A stretch of DNA of 64,000 nucleotides from Cydia pomonella (lineage: Eukaryota > Arthropoda > Insecta > Lepidoptera > Tortricidae), in assembly GCF_033807575.1 (NCBI RefSeq), contig NC_084729.1, positions 10,044,001-10,108,000 on the forward strand, read 5' to 3'. Shown here one piece after another: positions 10,632 through 23,500 of this stretch (its first letter is position 1; each line of letters starts with the position of its first letter). The notes beneath the pieces are model-generated. The model saw only the letters and a program-made list of their open reading frames with translations, was not told the DNA's origin and ran no database searches. The translations under genes were made by a program, and so were the position numbers.

Positions 10632-13600
10632 TTACGTACACTCTGTCTTGACCCGAGCAAGGCATGGTTCACTACTAACAACTTCATCAGGTAACTCCAG
10701 AGGTTCCATTTTAACCAAGCATGGTGTTGTGCTTGATGCTTCTTCTACTAATCCTGTTTCTTTATTACAATCAGATGGCTCAACTTTTACAATATCTAAA
10801 CTTTTGTTAATTTTTTCATTCCTATTTTCACTATCTTCAACAATAATTATTGTTCTTTGATGCTTTTGGATTTGTACTTCTGAAAGAAACTGAATCTCTG
10901 TGGGCTCAATATTGAATTCATACCAATTCTCTGATTCTTTCTTGACTCCATCTTGTTTTCTATTGTCGAATGTACTTTTACCAAGCATATTTGTCCGTCT
11001 ATGTGCAGTGTTTAAACTTAACTCATCATCTTCAATTTTCACTTCTTTATCAGATGTTTTAATATCTTCAGACTCTTGTTTGACAGCGTCAGCGATCCAG
11101 TCGTTTTCCAAATCTTTAACTGACTCATTTTTATCAACAGCTTTATAAAATGTTTCCTTCACATTGTCAAACCATTTCTCGTTTACATTTTCTTCTACTT
11201 TAGTATCATGAGACTCTTTAATTTCTTTATTTTCAACGTTCTCTTGATTTTTTTCGTTTATTTCTGGCACCTTCGAATACGTCTTAACTGAAGAAGAATG
11301 CGTTTGCATGTGTGAAGCCAGAACAAAATCATGCTCAAATTGTGCGTTACATATGCTGCACTTGTGTTTTAAGTCCTGGCCATGGGAGTGCTTAGAAAGA
11401 CCGTCCATATCTGGATAAGCCTCCCCACATTCGTAGCACAGAAACGAAGAAAACCTACAATCACACTTCGGACAGTGGGCGTAAAAAGCGACATAGCTTT
11501 TCCGATAAACTGTCAACGTATCTTCATTATTAAAATGCTCGTCACAAGCGACGCATGTAAACGTTGGTTTGTAATGATACTTCCTAAAATGAGTGACGTA
11601 TGTACCGTAGTATGTGTATGATTTGTTACATAGTTTACAGAACATACACATGTGTTCTTGCAGCTGTTCTTTAGTACTGTAACCTATCTTGCAGTCGTCA
11701 CACTTATGTTGATGCTTTAGCTCGTTGTGAGTGTTTAAGTCTTCCTTTGATGGGAACGGTAGATTACATGAGTGGCAGTGAAATTTCCTTGGATATTGTC
11801 GCAGTGTTATTTTCTTTTTTCTTTGTGGTGTTGTTTGCATGAGTTTTTTCTGCGTTGCTATGAGTGCACGTTTGTTGTATGTGGGTGTGTGTTGCCGTTT
11901 ACGCTGTTGTGTTGTGTGTTGTGTGATTTCCGGCTGCAGACGGTAGGGCACCCGCCTTATTCGGGTACTTGAGCGTATTGCATCTGAAATAAATAAAGCC
12001 GTGGTATTAGTACTCATCTTGGCGTTTCACAGGTTGCATCCTAAAGGTTGGGGTCTTCTTAGGCAAGCTAATCCCACAAATTTGAACAGGCACCAGTTTT
12101 AAGCGCGCGCTTGTTTTGTGCGATGAACGCAGCGTTGAACGCATGCGTCAAGGCGGGTCCACACAGAGCGAGCGTTCGCGCGAGGCAATTTCCTCACGCA
12201 CAAACCGGCCATTCATTCAATCATTGTTCATTCGTTTTCCTCGCCTGAGCACGCCGCCTCGGCCGAGGCACGTCTACACTGGCTGATTGTAACCTCTATA
12301 TAATTATATTTGTTTTAAAAGTGCAAATCGACTTATAATTTCAACTAATTATAATTCCCGTGAGGAAATTGCCTCGCGCGTATGCTCGCTCTGTGTGTAC
12401 CCGTCTAAGGGCTAGTAGGGAAAATGACGGGTTATTCCCACTAGTTACCACCAAAATTTGGTTAGCGTTCAATACTAATTCTGTTGACATTGTAAAAAAT
12501 AAATAAATAATAATAATAATAAATAAAAATTGTTTTATTAGTATTGAACTCTTAACAACATTTTGGTGGTAACTACTGGATTTTTTTTCCAGTAGTACAA
12601 ACGCAGAGTCAAAAGCGACGAAAGAACTTGGAGATAGCCTTCCTTATAAATGATCTTGTCCACATTGACATACAATATTGAGTGAATTTTAAGCTTAATT
12701 CTCATATTTCCTATAGGGAACTTAGTTATAACTAAGGATGTCAAAAGAACATTGTTAACCCTTTAGCCTTTGAACTGTGTATAACTACTAAAAATAACAG
12801 CTCGAACACTCTCATATCACATTGTGTCGAAATTATAGAAAATCTTTGTAACTAACAGTTTCAAAAATAGTGTTTACAGTCCACTATTGTTTTATTGAGC
12901 AGTCTAGATCTCCTGCATTCAACATACTACACGAATAAGGTACTAGACGCAATAATATTGTAAGACAAACAATGGTTACAATGAATCTTTAATTTCTGGG
13001 CATAAAAGCAAATAATTAAATTCTTGTTTTAGGCTCAGTGTCAACTATGATATAAAAAACATAATGATAACAGTTTTCACCCATTTTTTGCCTAGTGCAC
13101 GCTAGTGTATATCATTCTTACACCCAAATCTCCAGGGTGTCCATAACTTAGAAACAATTTTTGTTAATTATATACAACCGACCGGTTTTGACGACCGGTT
13201 TGGCCTAGTGGGTAGTGACCCTGCCTACGAAGCTGATGGTCCCGGGTTCAAATCCTGGTAAGGGCATTTATTTGTGTGATGAGCATGAATATTTGTTCCT
13301 GAGTCATGGGTGTTTTCTATCTATTTAAGTATTTATAAATATTTATATATTATATATATCGTTGTCTAAGTACCCTCAACACAAGCCTTATTGAGCTTAC
13401 TGTGGGACTTAGTCAATTTGTGTAATAATGTCCTATAATATTTATTTATTTATACAAGCTGCTCTTGATAAACACACATAAATGCCCTTACCTAGGATTT
13501 GAACCGCAGACCTCTTGCTTTGTAGAGGGTCATTACTGACTAGGTTAGAGGCTGACAAATAATACGAAGCCACACAGGTCAATAATATCTGTGTTTACTA

Positions 13601-14167
13601 CCTGCCTAATAGAGGTCCGTGCTGCAGCCCAAAACACTGGTGGCAGCTGTTTGTAATTGTCTTAGAGAAATTTAGTTTCTCAAAACATGCGTGAAAAATT
13701 GTTTTTACGTTTGCTTGAGAGAGGCGCGTCGGCAATGGAATTTCGTAAAACATCGATGGCCTAGGCCGACACAGTGATGGGTCTACATATAAAAAATGTA
13801 TTGTTTAAACTTAGTTTTAGTTGTATGTTTAGTTCTTAAGTTTTTTGCATGCCAGGTGCTGGTGGAATATGTGTTATATATAATATTGTCTGACCATCTT
13901 TTATACCATATTTCATGCAAAATAAAGTTATTTGTATTGCCTTTTAGCAGTGCCACCCTTAGTTCCAACTGAACTGATTCGCCGATCACTGTACGTAGCA
14001 CTCACAACTATATGGATTTTAAATGCTGTAAGCTTACCATTAACAGCAGAAGCAACTTCGGGGAGTTCCGTCCGCAGGACTTCAGGAGGCACGATTAACC
14101 CGCGCTGCACCGTCAGCATTCGAGGCGCCGAGGCAGTAGTAGTCAAGTCAGAAGTTTCTGTAGCCAT
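10632..14167 (-). CDS. Gene B: atypical C2H2 zinc-finger protein with C-terminal SUMO motifs
   Basis: Two exons on the minus strand: 14167-14038 and 11983-10632, 493 residues. The donor is gttaatg|gtaagc and the acceptor tttatttcag; the phase-1 split codon gives Asp. An ATG at 12017 lies in the same frame but upstream of the acceptor, so I take it as intronic. The protein begins MATETSDLTTTASAP, then has a basic stretch rich in Arg, Gln and Thr. About six irregular fingers follow, including CHSC...H...H, a C2HC-like CDDC unit, CKLC...H...H and a final CSIC...H...H; spacing is loose and TGEKP linkers are absent. The last ~190 residues are acidic and carry VKKE, VKQE, VKIE, VKVEP, VKMEP and VKTE, all fitting psi-K-x-E. 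An aataaa is near 10393 on this strand. It is divergently placed from gene C. A LINE fragment starts about 11 bases upstream of the ATG. Confidence 0.78.
12153..12405. mobile_element. Palindromic MITE with ggcgggtccacacag ends, in gene B intron
   Basis: Left end ggcgggtccacacagagcga continues to gcgaggcaatttcctcacg; the right end is the reverse complement (cgtgaggaaattgcctcgc to ctgtgtgtacccgtc). Arms are about 50 bases. Fragments or relatives are at 7540-7620, 30252-30320, about 48130-48170 and 48822-48990. Confidence 0.75.
12406..13189. other. Gene B intron, no recognised gene
   Basis: AT-rich. The segment aactagttaccaccaaaat (12438-12460) reappears inverted near 12560-12580 (attttggtggtaactac), suggesting a further small inverted-repeat element at about 12425-12600. 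No coding signal. Confidence 0.4.
13190..13453 (+). repeat. tRNA-derived SINE, family 1, well preserved
   Basis: Perfect A box (tggcctagtgg) and B box (ggttcaaatcc) with a full body and A/T tail. It lies in the gene B intron, in opposite orientation to the gene. Confidence 0.92.
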
Positions 14168-14177
14168 GGTGTCATCT

Positions 14178-15290
14178 ATCCGGAGTTAGTCAAGGATCCA
14201 TTCTTGGCCCTCTGCTATTTGGCATCATGATAAATGATCTCGAGGTAGTTCTGAAAGAGAATACTAGGTGCCTTTTGTACGCAGATGACCTAAAACTCGT
14301 GCTTGGTGTTAAACAAATGGCGGATTGTGAAGCGATGCAAAGAGACATCAATGAGGTTTTGCAATGGAGTGTTGCGAATAAACTGCATTTCAACGTCTCC
14401 AAATGTTGCGTTATGTCCTATACTCGCTCGCCAAACCCTTTAATTGCACAGTATGTCCTTGGTTCAGAAGTCATAGCTCGTGTAACAACTGTCAAAGACC
14501 TGGGTGTTACCTTCGACGCCTCTCTTACTTTTCATGACCACATAAAAGGATTAGCTGCCAATTGTTATAAGCGACTTGGTTTCGTCATCAGGAATGTGCG
14601 CGATTTTAACGATCCCAGAGCCATCAAACTGCTCTACACGGCTCTTGTGAGGAGTAAGCTTGAGGCGGCAAGTATTGTTTGGAACCCAGCTGAAATCACA
14701 TACGCCCTTCTCGTAGAAAAAGTGCAAAAAACATTTCTTAGGTTCTTGTATAAGAAGCTATATACTTACTATCCATTCTTATATCCGACCAAGTACTTAT
14801 TAGGATCTTTAGGTTTTAATTCCCTTGCAGTCAGACGCAATTACAATCTCCTGGTGACAGCATGTGGAGTTTTACGTGGCGAGACAGACTGTCCTGAACT
14901 GGTAGGACGAACTGTTAGACTCGCTATTCCATTTGTGCCCAAAAATCTCCTGCGACCGCGAAGTCACAAGCTTTTGGCCGTCCCAATTACACGCACTGTA
15001 GCACATAAAAACTCGCCTGCTGTGCGGGCTCTAAGGCTGCTGAACTCCCTTCTGTCATGGGCACCAGATTGTGATATGTTTGCAAGTCGATGGACGGCTG
15101 TGTATCAGATGTGTATGCGGTATTGCGAGGTGATGGACGAAAGATGATTGTGATCTGTTTTTCCTAGTATGTAATCCTATCATATAATCTGAATTGTACA
15201 GTGCTTTGGTCTCGACTGTAATGCTGTATATATATATTAAAAAATATTAAATAAATATTAAATATTAAATAAATCTACAACTACAACAAC
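14178..15290 (+). mobile_element. 5'-truncated non-LTR retrotransposon (CR1/Jockey-like), reverse-transcriptase C-half
   Basis: The open frame starts inside the polymerase domain at SGVSQGSILGPLLF (about 14178), passes the catalytic LYADD box (about 14275-14290) and runs uninterrupted to a stop at 15145-15147, over 300 codons. The C-terminal part (HKLLAVP, NSPAVRALRLLN) resembles the fragment at 55105-55361. The 3' end is attaaataaatattaaat-type tail repeats near 15235-15275. It lies antisense to gene B, abutting its start codon. No target duplication is obvious. Confidence 0.82.
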
Positions 15291-16175
15291 CTTCATGTAG
15301 TCTTCAGCCGATACTATGTTTACAGATTGAGACATTACTAGGGTCTACACAAAACTGGTGTTCTCTATTTATATAGAAAATACTTATTCTGAGTAAACAT
15401 TTGTTTTAAATATCTTTTTTTACTTCAATAATGAGAGTCACAAAAGCACACGAAAGGTTATAAACAAAGAGCATATAATCACTAAAAATCCACAGACCAA
15501 CAGACAAGATAAACTTTATGTCAATGTCCAAACGTTCGGAGATTCTAATAAGAAAAAACGGAAATACGCATTATAGATGAGTATCATTGGGAAAATAAAT
15601 GATTTATATATTCTATGTAGGACGGTCTCATTTTAAACATAGAGTGAGAGGTTCATACTGTTTTTGTCTTACGCTAGTACTAGCACCCAAAAGAAAGAGA
15701 TAAGTATAATTTCCTGGTTCTTACTGTTGAGAAGTTGTTTACCAAACTATTGTAAGATATGAAACGAATATAAAATAAATTAAAAACGAACTTAATTCTT
15801 TAAAAAACATTTAAAAAAACTAAGCACCACTCTAGATCTGAAACAAAACTGTAGCGTTTGCCAAGTCCGAACGTCTGTTATTAGTCTTGACGTTTGCGAA
15901 TGACATATGATCTGACAATGACACGACACGACCATTAACTACTAACACAATTTAGCTCTTCGCGGCGTTGGTAAACGATTCCGTGTATCACTTTATTGTT
16001 GTACAGTGTGGTAGTTACTATCGCCTTTCAGTTTGCGGGATACAGGTTGGTAATTAGCTGTAAATACTAAATATGAGAGGTAAGGATCCCCTGATGCGGG
16101 GACGCAGACTCCATCTTGTCAAAACAATAACCGATTTAAAAATTGGATGGATTTCCCTCATTCGGGATGGAAGTG
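15291..16175. other. Intergenic, no feature recognised
   Basis: AT-rich sequence between the LINE and the MITE at 16176. The string aaagagcatataatcacta (15467-15485) recurs at about 35675-35693, so part is probably repeat. No coding signal. Confidence 0.35.
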
Positions 16176-16400
16176 TACAGTCAGCATCAAAAGTAGCGGA
16201 TCAAACAAGGTTTCAAAAGTATCTACCATTCTGTAACAGCTTAACAAAATGAGGTGGTTCTATATGTAGAACATGTAAGACGGTAAAAGATATACTTTTG
16301 AATGTAAATTTTAGAGATTTATCTATATTTGGAACAGTTATCCGGAATATCAGATACTTTTGGCGCGTTGTTTCATCCGCTACTATTGATGCTGACTGTA
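16176..16400. mobile_element. TA-target MITE (family M2)
   Basis: Bounded by TA; terminal inverted repeats cagtcagcatcaaaagtagc and its complement at 16380-16398. A second copy at 52920-53143 has the same ends and size. TA duplication fits the Tc1/mariner superfamily. Confidence 0.85.
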
Positions 16401-16807
16401 CATTCACCATAATCTTATAAGAAAAAATAACGACAAATTATTGATGCAATCTTAAAAAAATAATTCTCTATCAAGTCTATCAGATTCCACGCAAACTTCA
16501 TATAGCACCTGGTTATAACGACTCCGATGCGCCACAAAAGTATACTGACGATGTCAAGGGTCTCTTATTATATATGAATTTCTTCCCCATGAGATAAGCC
16601 ATCCAGTAAATATTAACTTTTTACAAACTTTAGTTTTCACTCTGTGGTATTTTGAATAAATTCTTGGCTAGAAACAATCTTATTATATTCTCTGCTCTGC
16701 TAAAAATATACATTTTGGTATCTTTGTTGTGTGTGGTGCTTAGTTATAACATAATATATATATATATATTTCAGTATCTATATAAATATAAATAAATAAA
16801 TATATAA

Positions 16808-17063
16808 ATAAATATTATACGTCATTATTACACAAATTGACTAAGTCCCACAGTAAACTCAATAAGGCTTGTGTTGAGGGTACTTAGACAACAATATATA
16901 TAATATATAAATATTTATAAATACTTAAATACATAGAAAACACCCATGACTCAGGAACAAATATCCATGCTCATCACACGAATAAATGCCCTTACCAGGA
17001 TTTGAACCCGGGACCATCAGCTTCGTAGGCAGGGTCACTACCCACTAGGCCAAACCCGTCGTC
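16808..17063 (-). repeat. tRNA-derived SINE, family 1
   Basis: Full-length copy in reverse, with the B box (gatttgaaccc on the plus strand) and A box (cactaggcca) intact. It is upstream of gene C. Confidence 0.9.
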
Positions 17064-17552
17064 AAACAATATAAAAACACAAAATACAAAAAGATATACA
17101 AAAAGTTCCTAGGTTTAATACTAAACTATAGACTGTGTTAGCTGCACTTAGGGTTCAAAGTTGTCATTAGTTTTATGTAGCCTGTGGTAGTTAATACTGC
17201 ACACTAGCACTGATTCATAGATGAAGCCAAGGGCGTGGCCAGCCAGTGAACTGGGGGGGTTGCAAGTTATTATCACTGAGGCCTAGGGGGACATACATTG
17301 TATTTTACAGCAGGTAGAGGCAGGTCCCCCCCCCCCCTGCCCGTGCCTACCTACGCCCATGGCAGAATCATCAACACCTTAATGGGGTCATAATACATTA
17401 AATTAATTTGGACACATATAAACTCCTTCCAGCATTTTTTTCCTCAATATTTAATAAATTTATGTTACCATTCAACTCATCAATGGGTCGAGTATCCAAG
17501 TGAAAGATCCCTAGAGGCCTACATAGAATAAATATCTGAATTTCGAATAGTG

Positions 17553-20500
17553 ATGGAGGAAGTGCGCGTAAAGGAGGAGTCCGTGGACATGGAGGTTGCG
17601 GACCTAAAACAGGAGCCCCCGGACATAGAGGCTGTGGGCCTTAGACAGGAGCCCCCAGACATGGATGCTGCGGGCCTAAAACAGGAGCCTACGGACATGG
17701 ATGCTGCAGGCCTAAAACAGGAGTCCCTGGAGGAAGCAGAGGCAGGGAATGGAGTGCTACCATGTGATCTGGTGTTTATGGAACATAGTGAGTACCTGGA
17801 AAAAGCTGTATAGTCACTGCGGCAGCATCATTTTCCTTATTTGGTGGCAAAAACAAGTGCTTGACACTTGGAGGATTTAACAACTGGAGACGCCTTAAGA
17901 GCTTACCCCTCTGTCAAAAAGCTCCGCCACTGGTCATATGTATTGTATGGACTGACATTTATGTGACATGGCTATTTGTATGTTATGTTTTTTTTTTTAT
18001 CCACTGTGTATTTTTCGGTTTTGCTATCCTGTCCTAAATGTAATATTGTTAATGTTTCTGCTGTCCTTAGCTAGATGTACAAAGGCAGAATAACAATGTC
18101 CGTTGCTGGAAGTCCTTAGGGCCGCTGTGCCCCGAGGCCTTTTGGCGCAGACATTAGCTGAGCCACTTTCCCTTTCAATTAGTTTTTAAGCATTATTGTG
18201 CACTTTTATTATGTACCTATAATTAAACTTTTTGAATAAACGTGTTTATTATTATTAAATAGCCATACATTTGACGTGCCCCTCCCGCAAAAATCGGCAG
18301 ACTGTTTTGTGCAGAACATTACAGACAAGACGTCTCCAGTTGTTAAATCTTCCAAGGCTTGACAAAATAAACGATGGATAAATCTGTTATAGATGTCATA
18401 AAATAAAGAATAAATCCTAGTTAACCCTTTTCCAGGCCGCACCAATCTACAAGGTTTTCCCAAAAAATTCAAATATATTATTTTTATTATTATTTAACAA
18501 GCAGGCAGGCAGTTTGACAACTGATATGACCTGTATCCAATATTCATAAAGATAGTTATCATGAACGAGTAGTAGATATAATGTGCTTGTCTAATTTATT
18601 TTTAAAGTGGTTCACATTTTGTGCTGAAACCACATCTTCTGGGAGCCTGTTCCAAGCCCTCACCACTCGATTGCTGAAAAAGTGTTTGTATGGGTTACTG
18701 TGAGCCCTATGCCTTTCCAGCTTTAAATGATGACCTCCATATATTCCAATAAATCCAGCTTTGATGATTCATTTGAAGACAAGTCACATTTTCCGAAAGT
18801 GCAATCTAATTTGAACCTTAAATCGGATGGCTACGGTGGAAATTCTATTGGCGCGTATGTGGTCGATAAATCGTACTATGCCTGGAAAAGAGTTAATATA
18901 AACATATAGCAACATATAGCAAGTTATAAAAAACTTAACATATAATTTAAATTAAAGGGATGGTGTCTCCCGGTAAGCAATATATTTGCCTGTGTTGGGA
19001 GGCACTGCTCTTCCGTGATTATTGATAATTATACTAAGCTATACTATTTACTAACATTTACTACAAAGTAAATATATAAACCTAGAATATATAATGCTGA
19101 AGCGATCGATATCAAAACCGTTTTCTCCCGAAATGGAATTAAATAGAATAAGTACAGTACAGTCAAGTGTAAAAATATGGGTGTACACATCTTACTCAAA
19201 AATATGTCCCATAGCATCTTATTCCAGTGAAATAAGGGCGTAGTACCATATTTATGAGACGATTTATTCTATACTTATTTTTGCACTTGACTGTACCGTT
19301 ATTTCGTGAGGATCGCAAAGCTATTCTTCCCTCTTTACTGCATTACCGCTAAGACTGCATGCACTCACACGTGGCACTCAAAGCAATCAAACATATAACA
19401 TTTGCGTCGGGGCTTAAATATGTATGTTTAAATTGTACTGTTGTTTGCAGTTTGCATCAAGGTCGAAGCGGAGTTCGTAGGGGAGAAGCGGGAGGAGGGC
19501 GAGGGGACATGCGAGAGCGGGACGGCACCAGCTTGCGGAAACGAGACAGAAGAAAAGGAGCAACACCAAGGTAAAGCTCATTTAAGCTCAAACTACATAT
19601 TACCAAGGTAAAACTTGGTTAAGTGGATAAGTGAGAAACCTCCATAGCGAAGACTAGGACTCATGCTCAGGTCCCGCCTATTTAGGACGTAATTACCTCT
19701 ATTACTGAGACAAAACAAACCTCTGTATCTCGGATTCGTTGTCTCAGTTTTCTCGTCATTATTACCTCTTACCTTACCTCTATAAATAAGATAGCGATCA
19801 TTTAATCATATCGATTTGTCATTTAGTCATTTATTTAATATTGCATTGTCATGTAAATTGTTAAATTTTCTTTTTTATTTTATGTTTAGTTTTATTTAAT
19901 AGTTTATTTAGCATTAATTAATCATGTACAGTCAAATAAGAAATAAAAGCAAGTAAATTGAACTTATGCTAACACAAAACAACTTTAAACTAAATATAAA
20001 AGATCTCCCCCAAATCACTTCCTTCCGGCATGGTCGCAAGAACGCTGACAGTTACCCCTCTGCACCTCCAGACTTAGCCTCTGGGCAAAGAAAGCGCCAG
20101 CCCTATGATCGCCCGAGATGCCTATCAGCCGAACTGACACTTCTCTGACAAAATTTTTGGTGTCGGACGACCACGGGCCTAACGTTTTCATTACAAGCGC
20201 CGCCAACTCATACTCATTCGTCAAGAACGCGTATTTGCGGCGCTTGACGGTCTGGGCCTGGTCCGCAGCAGTCCCGGGCTTCCGAGCCGACCCTTCCACG
20301 TGAGACGGAGCCAGCGGGTCCACGCAGGTGGCGTCCCACGCCAAAGGGCGACCTAAGCTCCAGGGCACGAGAGTGCAGCCATCAGGTCTCTTGCCGTCAG
20401 CTGCACAGAGACCTGACGGCTCCAACGTCGCGGGAAGGAGGGCAGTACTGAGGGCGCGGCGGATCTAATCGTTAAGGGTAGTATGCCTGTAAAGCCGACC

Positions 20501-23500
20501 AGCGCTCAGTTTGCAGTGCAGGCCATGCCGCCCCAGAGTGTCAACTGGCTGTACACAACGGCTGCAAGTATGCGGCTCGCAAATTCGTAGACCCAGGCGA
20601 AGGCAAACCGCGCTCCTCAAAGCTGAGGGTTTTTAATTGTTTGCTTTGTTCTATTTTAAACATCTCATGTTTTTGTGTTGCAACTTAAATTTTCCATGCC
20701 AAATAGTTTTGTTTCCAGTAAAAATTTCTTGAAATTTCAACTTGCACATTAGGGTGGCGCAAAAATAAAGTTATGAAAAGGTATTCTTTTTCCACAAGGT
20801 TGTTAGAGAGCCAAACGGCAAAAACGGAACCCTTATAGACTCGTCATGTCCGTCTGTCTGTCCGATTATGTCACAGCCACTTTTTTCTGAAACTATAAGA
20901 GCTATACTGTTCAAACTTGGTAAGTAGATGTATTCTATGAAAAAATGTGTCCCCCCCCCCCTGTAACTTCTAAAATAACAGAATGAAAAATCTAAAAATA
21001 TATATGATATACATTACCATGCAAACTTCCACCGAAAATTGGTTTGACCGAGATCTAGTAAGTAGTTTTTTTAATACGTCATAAATATATATATTTTTTT
21101 CATCAAACCCATACGTGTGGTTATTTAGGTTCCTAATATCATTTTTTTCTAAACTGAATAGTTTGCGCGAGAGACACTTCCAAAGTTAAAAAATTTGTGG
21201 TTTGTATGAGTATTGCGAGCGTAGCGAGATACACGGATAAAAGATGGACATAAGATGTGACTATGGAAAGGCCCCGACGTAAAAAGAAAATCAGGACGAC
21301 CACGAAAGCGATGGAGCGACGACACGGCCGGTCAAAGATGGCTAAATAAGGCAAAGGACAGAGACGAATGGAACAAATTGGAGGAGGCCTTTACCCAATA
21401 AAGTGGGGTTCCTATCAACTTTTAGTTTGAAAGAAAAAAAGTTTAATTAATAGTATGTACCTAAATGATACTAAGTGCGTTAGTAGGTGATAAGAAAATA
21501 AAGAGGCTTTTTATTTATATATATTTATTTATGAGTATTGCAAATCACAAACATAGCAACCACTAAATCATTAGCTAATGAGTTCAAATTTGAATCATAG
21601 AATACTTTAAACTTCGACTTTGTCAGTAGAAAATGGCGGCAAATTGAAAAAATGTAGACGTGAAGGTTTGATTTCACATAAAAATAAGAATTTCTCGTTT
21701 TTTTTTACTGACGAAGTGGATTTGTCAAAGTTTGGTTCATAAGGAAGTACTTTAACAAGTATAAAGTTGTTGAACACTTCATGCATTTTTCAGAACATAA
21801 TTCTATATCTAATAATCGCGGACAAACATACATACCTACATGCGTTCAACTGTACTTTTTATTGCTTAGTACGTGAGCGAAGCCGCGGGTATAAGCTAGT
21901 AATAGAATAAAAAGATTTAAAAATTTGGACTGCCGGCCCAAGGTTTGTGCAAAACGCGTCGTTAAAGAATTCCGTTCTGGTCATCATCAACAGTTCCACT
22001 TCATCAAATGGCACTTTTTTTAATGCAATGCCAATGCTTGATTTGTTGATAAAATAAATAGCTCTATAACAATTGCAGAGTTCCGTCAATTCCTCATGGA
22101 TCCCATCATCAGAACTGGATTTTGAAAAAATGGAACCAAATTTGAAAATTTGCTGACTATACATACATGAAAATCTTAATTTCAGGCAACTAGTGACCCA
22201 TAAATAAATACCTTAAAACTAACATACATATTATAACAATATATCTTAAAACTAAACACTAGAAATCACATTATGGCTGACTGTGGATGAGGTCTTGGTG
22301 GCTCAGTTGGCAGAGCGCTGGAGTATCGATCCAGAGGCTGTAAGTTCAAGTGTCACCCAAGGCAGTAATTGTTCCACTTTTGAATTTGTTCTATCTGGAA
22401 CTTTTACATAATTGTAAATAAAACATAATTCGTTTTTGTTTCAGATGAAGGACTAGCGACGGCACGCGAGACACAAGCCCCGGGCAGTGCAGAGCCACAA
22501 AAAATAGAGAACCCATACTCGTGCGATATATGTAAAAAGGAATTTCCACAATTAGGCGCCTTAACTAAGCATAAACGAATTCACGCCGAAAAAACATACC
22601 AGTGCAAAACGTGTGACATGCGGTTCAGACTGCTAAGTATATTACAAGCACATGAACGGCGTCATAGAGGCGAGAAACCTTACGACTGTAAAACATGCCA
22701 AAAGCGCTTCTCGACAACGTACGATTTGAAGAAACACGAGTTAATTCATTCTGGCGAAAAGCCTTACTCCTGTGACGTATGTAAAAAGCAATTTAGACAA
22801 CTTCATTCATTGAATTTACACAAACAAAATCATACAAGCAAACCGTATTTCTGCGAAATATGTTATAAGAACTTCACAGATTTAGATGTTTTGAAAGAGC
22901 ATGAACGAATACATACAAAAGAAAAGCGATTTTCTTGCGATGTATGTGAGAAAGCTTTCAGGAATTCGTCAGCATTGAATGATCACAAAAGAACACACAC
23001 AGGTGAGAAGCCTTATCCATGTGGCACGTGTGAAAAAGAGTTTGCGAAATTGCAGGATTTAAAAACACATGAACGTATCCACACCGGGGAAAGGCCTTAC
23101 TCCTGCGAAACGTGTGAAAAGAGCTTCAAACAGTGGAATCAATTAAAAGTACACAAACGATCCCACACAGGCGAGAGGCCTTACCCTTGTGGTACATGCG
23201 ATAAGCGATTTGCGCAATTGAGCCATTTGAAGGCTCACGAACGTCGTCACAGAGGCGAAAAACCTCATGCCTGTAAAACATGTCAAAAGCGCTTTTCGGA
23301 ATTGTACGATTTGCAGAAACACGAGCTGATTCATACTGGCGAGAAGCCTTTTTCATGTGACGTATGTGAAAAGCGATTCAGACAAACGAGTTCGTTGAAT
23401 CTACATAAGCAAATTCACACTAGACAAGCGTATCGCTGCGACAAGTGCATTAGGGTGTTCACAGAATTGGATGATTTGAAGAATCATGCACAAGTACATT

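Noticed and set aside
10648..11972. Several plus-strand ORFs of 66-82 codons
   Set aside because: Antisense shadows of gene B exon 2.
11984..12017. ATG at 12017 as the start of gene B
   Set aside because: A good acceptor (tttatttcag) lies between it and the coding region, and a strong donor with matching phase exists at 14038; the upstream exon model explains the frame better. It remains a fallback.
17215..17360. hAT-like element (aagggcgtggcca to acgcccatgg)
   Set aside because: The ends are only loosely complementary and the 8-base flanks do not match.
18727..18909. 60-codon plus-strand ORF in gene C intron 1
   Set aside because: Partly overlaps the LINE fragment edge and has no conserved motif or splice fit with gene C.
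23126..23356. Minus-strand ORFs over gene C fingers
   Set aside because: Shadows of repeated finger codons.
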